From positions 5,692 to 13,847 of the forward strand of contig DCUE01000062.1 of NCBI GenBank assembly GCA_002328465.1: a stretch of DNA of 8,156 nucleotides, read 5' to 3'. The notes under the pieces are model-generated. The model was not told the DNA's origin and did no database searches. It saw nothing but the letters and a program-made list of their open reading frames with translations. Shown here piece after piece: positions 6,509-8,156 of this stretch. A program made the translations under genes and the position numbers. Every line of letters starts with the position of its first letter. Position 1 is the first letter of the stretch. The DNA comes from Candidatus Dojkabacteria bacterium UBA2222. Its GTDB lineage: Bacteria; Patescibacteriota; Dojkabacteria; SC72.

Positions 6509-7204
6509 TTAAACCGTATCATTTTCTATATATTCTAATCCCTTGGTTGCAGCATCCTCTTCAGCCCTCTGTTTACTACTACCTTTCCCCTCTCCAATTG
6601 TCTTATCCTTTATCTTAACTATTACAGTAAAGTGTTTGTCATGATCAGGTCCCTCTTGATTTATTACTTCATAAGTAGGAGTCTCCTTATATTTAGCTTG
6701 TGCAACCTCTTGTATCTTTGTTTTACTATCAATATCAGTTCTATTCTTAACAATATCAGGTAATTTCTTAACTAAATATTTATTAATGAATTCTCTACTC
6801 TTCTCATATCCCTGGTCTAAATAGATAGCTCCAATCAGAGCCTCAAAGGCATTAGCTAATAGATAGCTCTTTGTTCTTCCTCCAGTATCCTCTTCTCCTT
6901 TTGAAAGTAGAATGCTTTCACCAATTGCTATCTCCTTTGCTGTTTCTGCTAAGCTATCTGTTCTTACCAATGCAGATCGGAAACTAGTAAGTTCCCCTTC
7001 AGCCCTATCAGGAAACTCTTTAAATAGGTAGTCTGAGATAACTAATTCTAAGACAGCATCTCCAAGAAATTCTAATCTCTCATTGTGTGACCTACTACTT
7101 TTATGCTCATTCAAGTATGATCTGTGAGTTAGGGCTTCTACAAGATACTCTTTATTGGCAAAGGTTATATCTATTCTTTTTTCAAAATGTCCTATATCAT
7201 TCAT
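6509..7204 (-). CDS. rnc: Ribonuclease III
   Basis: RNase III cuts double-stranded RNA, releases rRNA precursors and processes structured mRNAs. From the ATG at 7204 it has 231 residues, the usual length. The nuclease domain carries the signature HNERLEFLGDAVLEL (40-54), with metal-ligand residues Glu45 and Asp49 (E. coli Glu41 and Asp45) and Glu121 (E. coli Glu117). The position equal to E. coli Asp114 is Asn118 (LLANAFEALIGAIYLD), a conservative change at a metal-binding residue. The double-stranded RNA-binding domain spans about 160-227 and ends with GEGKGSSKQRAEEDAA. In-frame ATGs at 7219 (236 residues, with GGAG six nt upstream) and 7240 (243 residues) are possible. I chose 7204 because its N-terminus aligns best with the family and gives an 8-nt overlap with nusB (ATGAATGA), like pilM/pilN. 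Confidence 0.95.
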   Translation of the reverse strand: MNDIGHFEKRIDITFANKEYLVEALTHRSYLNEHKSSRSHNERLEFLGDAVLELVISDYLFKEFPDRAEGELTSFRSALVRTDSLAETAKEIAIGESILLSKGEEDTGGRTKSYLLANAFEALIGAIYLDQGYEKSREFINKYLVKKLPDIVKNRTDIDSKTKIQEVAQAKYKETPTYEVINQEGPDHDKHFTVIVKIKDKTIGEGKGSSKQRAEEDAATKGLEYIENDTV

Positions 7205-7628
7205 CTTTATGTATTTCATAAATTGCTCCAAGAACACCATTCACAAACTTACTGCTACTGTCTCCCCCAAATTCCTTAGCTAATTCGATTGCTTCATCGA
7301 TGGCTACTTTGGGAGGTGTAATCTTGACTATAAATCCCTCATATATTGAAATTCTCAATATCTGTAAATCAACTAACTTCATTTGAGAAATTGGCCACTG
7401 TGGAGCAAATTTGGTAATGGTCTCATCAATATTTTCTTGATTCTCCTGTACCCCATTAACTAATTTCTGATACAACTCTTCGTTGTATGTCTCTATATCA
7501 TCTAAAACGGATAACTCTGAAACTTCAAAGTCAATAACCCCTTCTCTCTGAACATCAAAATTTTTAGAGAAAAGAGATTGTAATGCCAATGCTCTAGACA
7601 AATGCCTAGGATCTGTTGCTTTCTTCAT
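7197..7628 (-). CDS. nusB: Transcription antitermination factor NusB
   Basis: NusB binds the boxA element of rRNA leader transcripts together with NusE (S10) and supports antitermination and rRNA folding. The 143-residue, mostly helical protein has the expected length. It begins MKKATDPRHLSRALALQSLF, equivalent to the Arg-rich first helix that contacts boxA RNA. It carries the family's central motif LVDLQILRISIYE (85-97) and C-terminal signature PPKVAIDEAIELAKEFGG (105-122), followed by SSSKFVNGVLGAI. It starts 14 nt after rpmF and its TGA overlaps rnc, so the three genes are very likely one transcript. The TGA stop shows that UGA is not recoded in this genome. No Shine-Dalgarno sequence precedes the ATG. 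Confidence 0.95.
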   Translation of the reverse strand: MKKATDPRHLSRALALQSLFSKNFDVQREGVIDFEVSELSVLDDIETYNEELYQKLVNGVQENQENIDETITKFAPQWPISQMKLVDLQILRISIYEGFIVKITPPKVAIDEAIELAKEFGGDSSSKFVNGVLGAIYEIHKDE

Positions 7629-7642
7629 TTATTAAAGAATTA

Positions 7643-7825
7643 CTATTTATTACTCTTTAGATCTTTACCGTCGCCATAATAACCACAGAACTCACATACA
7701 AAGTGAGGCCTTTTTGTCTTACCACATTTTGGACATTTAGACATTTGTGGCTTACTTAAAAAGTCTTGGGACCTTCTTCTATTCTTTCTACCTTTTGATA
7801 TTTTTCTTTTTGGTAATGCACCCAT
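7643..7825 (-). CDS. rpmF: 50S ribosomal protein L32
   Basis: L32 is a small zinc-ribbon protein of the large subunit. The 60-residue product has the basic N-terminus ALPKRKISKGRKNRRRS (3-19) and all four zinc cysteines: Cys31 and Cys34 (CPKC), Cys44 and Cys47 (CEFC), followed by GYYGDGKDL. It is therefore the zinc-binding form rather than a cysteine-free paralogue. It is the first gene of the rpmF-nusB-rnc group, 61 nt after the Clp gene, with a good promoter in that gap. The usual bacterial neighbour plsX is absent; nusB follows directly. No Shine-Dalgarno sequence precedes the ATG at 7825. Confidence 0.97.
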   Translation of the reverse strand: MGALPKRKISKGRKNRRRSQDFLSKPQMSKCPKCGKTKRPHFVCEFCGYYGDGKDLKSNK

Positions 7826-7853
7826 AACTATTTATACAAGATTAAACCCTAGT

Positions 7854-7882
7854 ATTATATTTTAATATATCAATTCTTGCAA
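7854..7882 (-). promoter_or_regulatory. Strong sigma70-type promoter for rpmF-nusB-rnc
   Basis: On the minus strand, TTGCAA (7882-7877) and a perfect TATAAT (7859-7854) are separated by exactly 17 bp. The predicted start near 7847 gives a leader of about 22 nt before the rpmF ATG. The gap is too short for a long structured leader or riboswitch. The -35 matches at 4 of 6 positions and forms the centre of a palindrome. This is the best promoter match in the window. Confidence 0.6.
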
Positions 7883-7893
7883 GAAATTATATA
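7866..7893. promoter_or_regulatory. Interrupted palindrome over the rpmF -35 element
   Basis: The core TTCTTGCAAGAA (7874-7885) is a perfect 12-bp inverted repeat. Continuing outward through two mismatched pairs, TATAT (7866-7870) faces ATATA (7889-7893), so 12 of 14 pairs match over 28 bp. It overlaps the rpmF -35 and the stop codon of the Clp gene. The layout suits a dimeric regulator's operator. As an RNA hairpin it would be weak and has no clear U-run, so it is a poor terminator. It does not match CIRCE. Confidence 0.35.
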
Positions 7894-8156
7894 ATCCAGC
7901 TCTCTTTTATATCTATACTCTGTCCAGAAGCAATTTTACCCTCTACCATTTCTTTCGCTATATTACCTTCAATATTGTCCTGAATATATCTTTTAATAGG
8001 TCTAGCACCTAATCCTGGTTCATTTGCTTTGTTTGCAATTAATTGGGGAATAATTTTACCCCATGTTAATGTAATACTCTTCTCAGAGAGTCTTTGTGCT
8101 AATTCCTGCAAAAGAAGCTCTGATATCTGAGAGAGGTTATCAATATTATGAGGATG
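7887..8156 (-). CDS. Clp/Hsp100 AAA+ ATPase (ClpA/B/C class), C-terminal fragment
   Basis: Only the last 89 residues are in the window; the frame is open to the right edge, so the gene continues beyond it. The fragment is the small C-terminal domain of the second AAA+ module of Hsp100 unfoldases. It reads LAQRLSEKSITLTW, then PGLGARPIKRYIQDNIEGN and IAKEMVEGKIASGQSIDI. GARPIKR is the sensor-2 motif, whose Arg contacts the bound nucleotide. The full protein would unfold or disaggregate proteins using ATP. ClpB is a reasonable guess, but ClpC and ClpA share this region and the diagnostic middle domain is not visible. It ends 61 nt before rpmF on the same strand, and rpmF has its own promoter, so it is probably a separate transcription unit. 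Confidence 0.88.
   Translation of the reverse strand, partial: HPHNIDNLSQISELLLQELAQRLSEKSITLTWGKIIPQLIANKANEPGLGARPIKRYIQDNIEGNIAKEMVEGKIASGQSIDIKESWII

Noticed and set aside
7826..7886. Ribosomal-protein leader or riboswitch before rpmF
   Set aside because: The predicted leader is only about 22 nt, too short for a structured regulatory RNA.
8109..8111. Start of a short 74-residue protein at a TTG within the Clp fragment
   Set aside because: The same frame continues to the window edge with Hsp100 C-terminal sequence, so this is an internal Leu codon of a larger gene.

Overview
The window looks like chromosomal DNA from a small-genome, AT-rich bacterium, most likely a member of the Candidate Phyla Radiation (Patescibacteria; Dojkabacteria, Katanobacteria or Microgenomates would fit). 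This placement is inferred from several signs together: a PilM-PilN-PilO set with no PilP or PilQ behind it, as expected where there is no outer membrane; very tight gene packing with 1-44 nt overlaps; almost no Shine-Dalgarno sequences; a very large Cys-rich surface protein; and compact housekeeping genes. The code is standard: TGA ends nusB and no gene needs TGA recoding. No rRNA, tRNA, CRISPR array, IS element or prophage gene is visible.

Plus-strand half (1-5788): an unrecognised acidic protein that may run in from the left edge, a 926-residue exported Cys-rich/beta-rich protein, then pilM, pilN and pilO. The order and spacing (TAATG coupling, 48 nt, 8-nt overlap, 2 nt) suggest one or two transcripts. 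PilM is the cytoplasmic actin-like protein, PilN binds it through an INLLP-type motif and spans the membrane, and PilO pairs with PilN outside. Together they form the alignment platform of a type IV pilus. The large exported protein just upstream is a good candidate for a pilus-linked or surface-exposed component, and it is the least understood gene here. The 48-nt gap before pilM is exactly filled by an 18-codon reading frame that overlaps both neighbours.

Minus-strand half (8156-5785, read right to left): the C-terminal end of a Clp/Hsp100 AAA+ ATPase, then rpmF (L32), nusB, rnc (RNase III), rpsP (S16) and khpA (KH-domain RNA chaperone). This is a ribosome-biogenesis and RNA-metabolism cluster: two ribosomal proteins, the rRNA antitermination factor, the rRNA-processing nuclease and a small RNA-binding protein. 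A strong sigma70-type promoter lies before rpmF, another lies almost on top of the rpsP start, and a -10-like TATAAT precedes khpA.

The two halves converge with no intergenic space: the stop codons of pilO and khpA overlap by 4 bp. No stretch longer than 300 bases lacks a gene.
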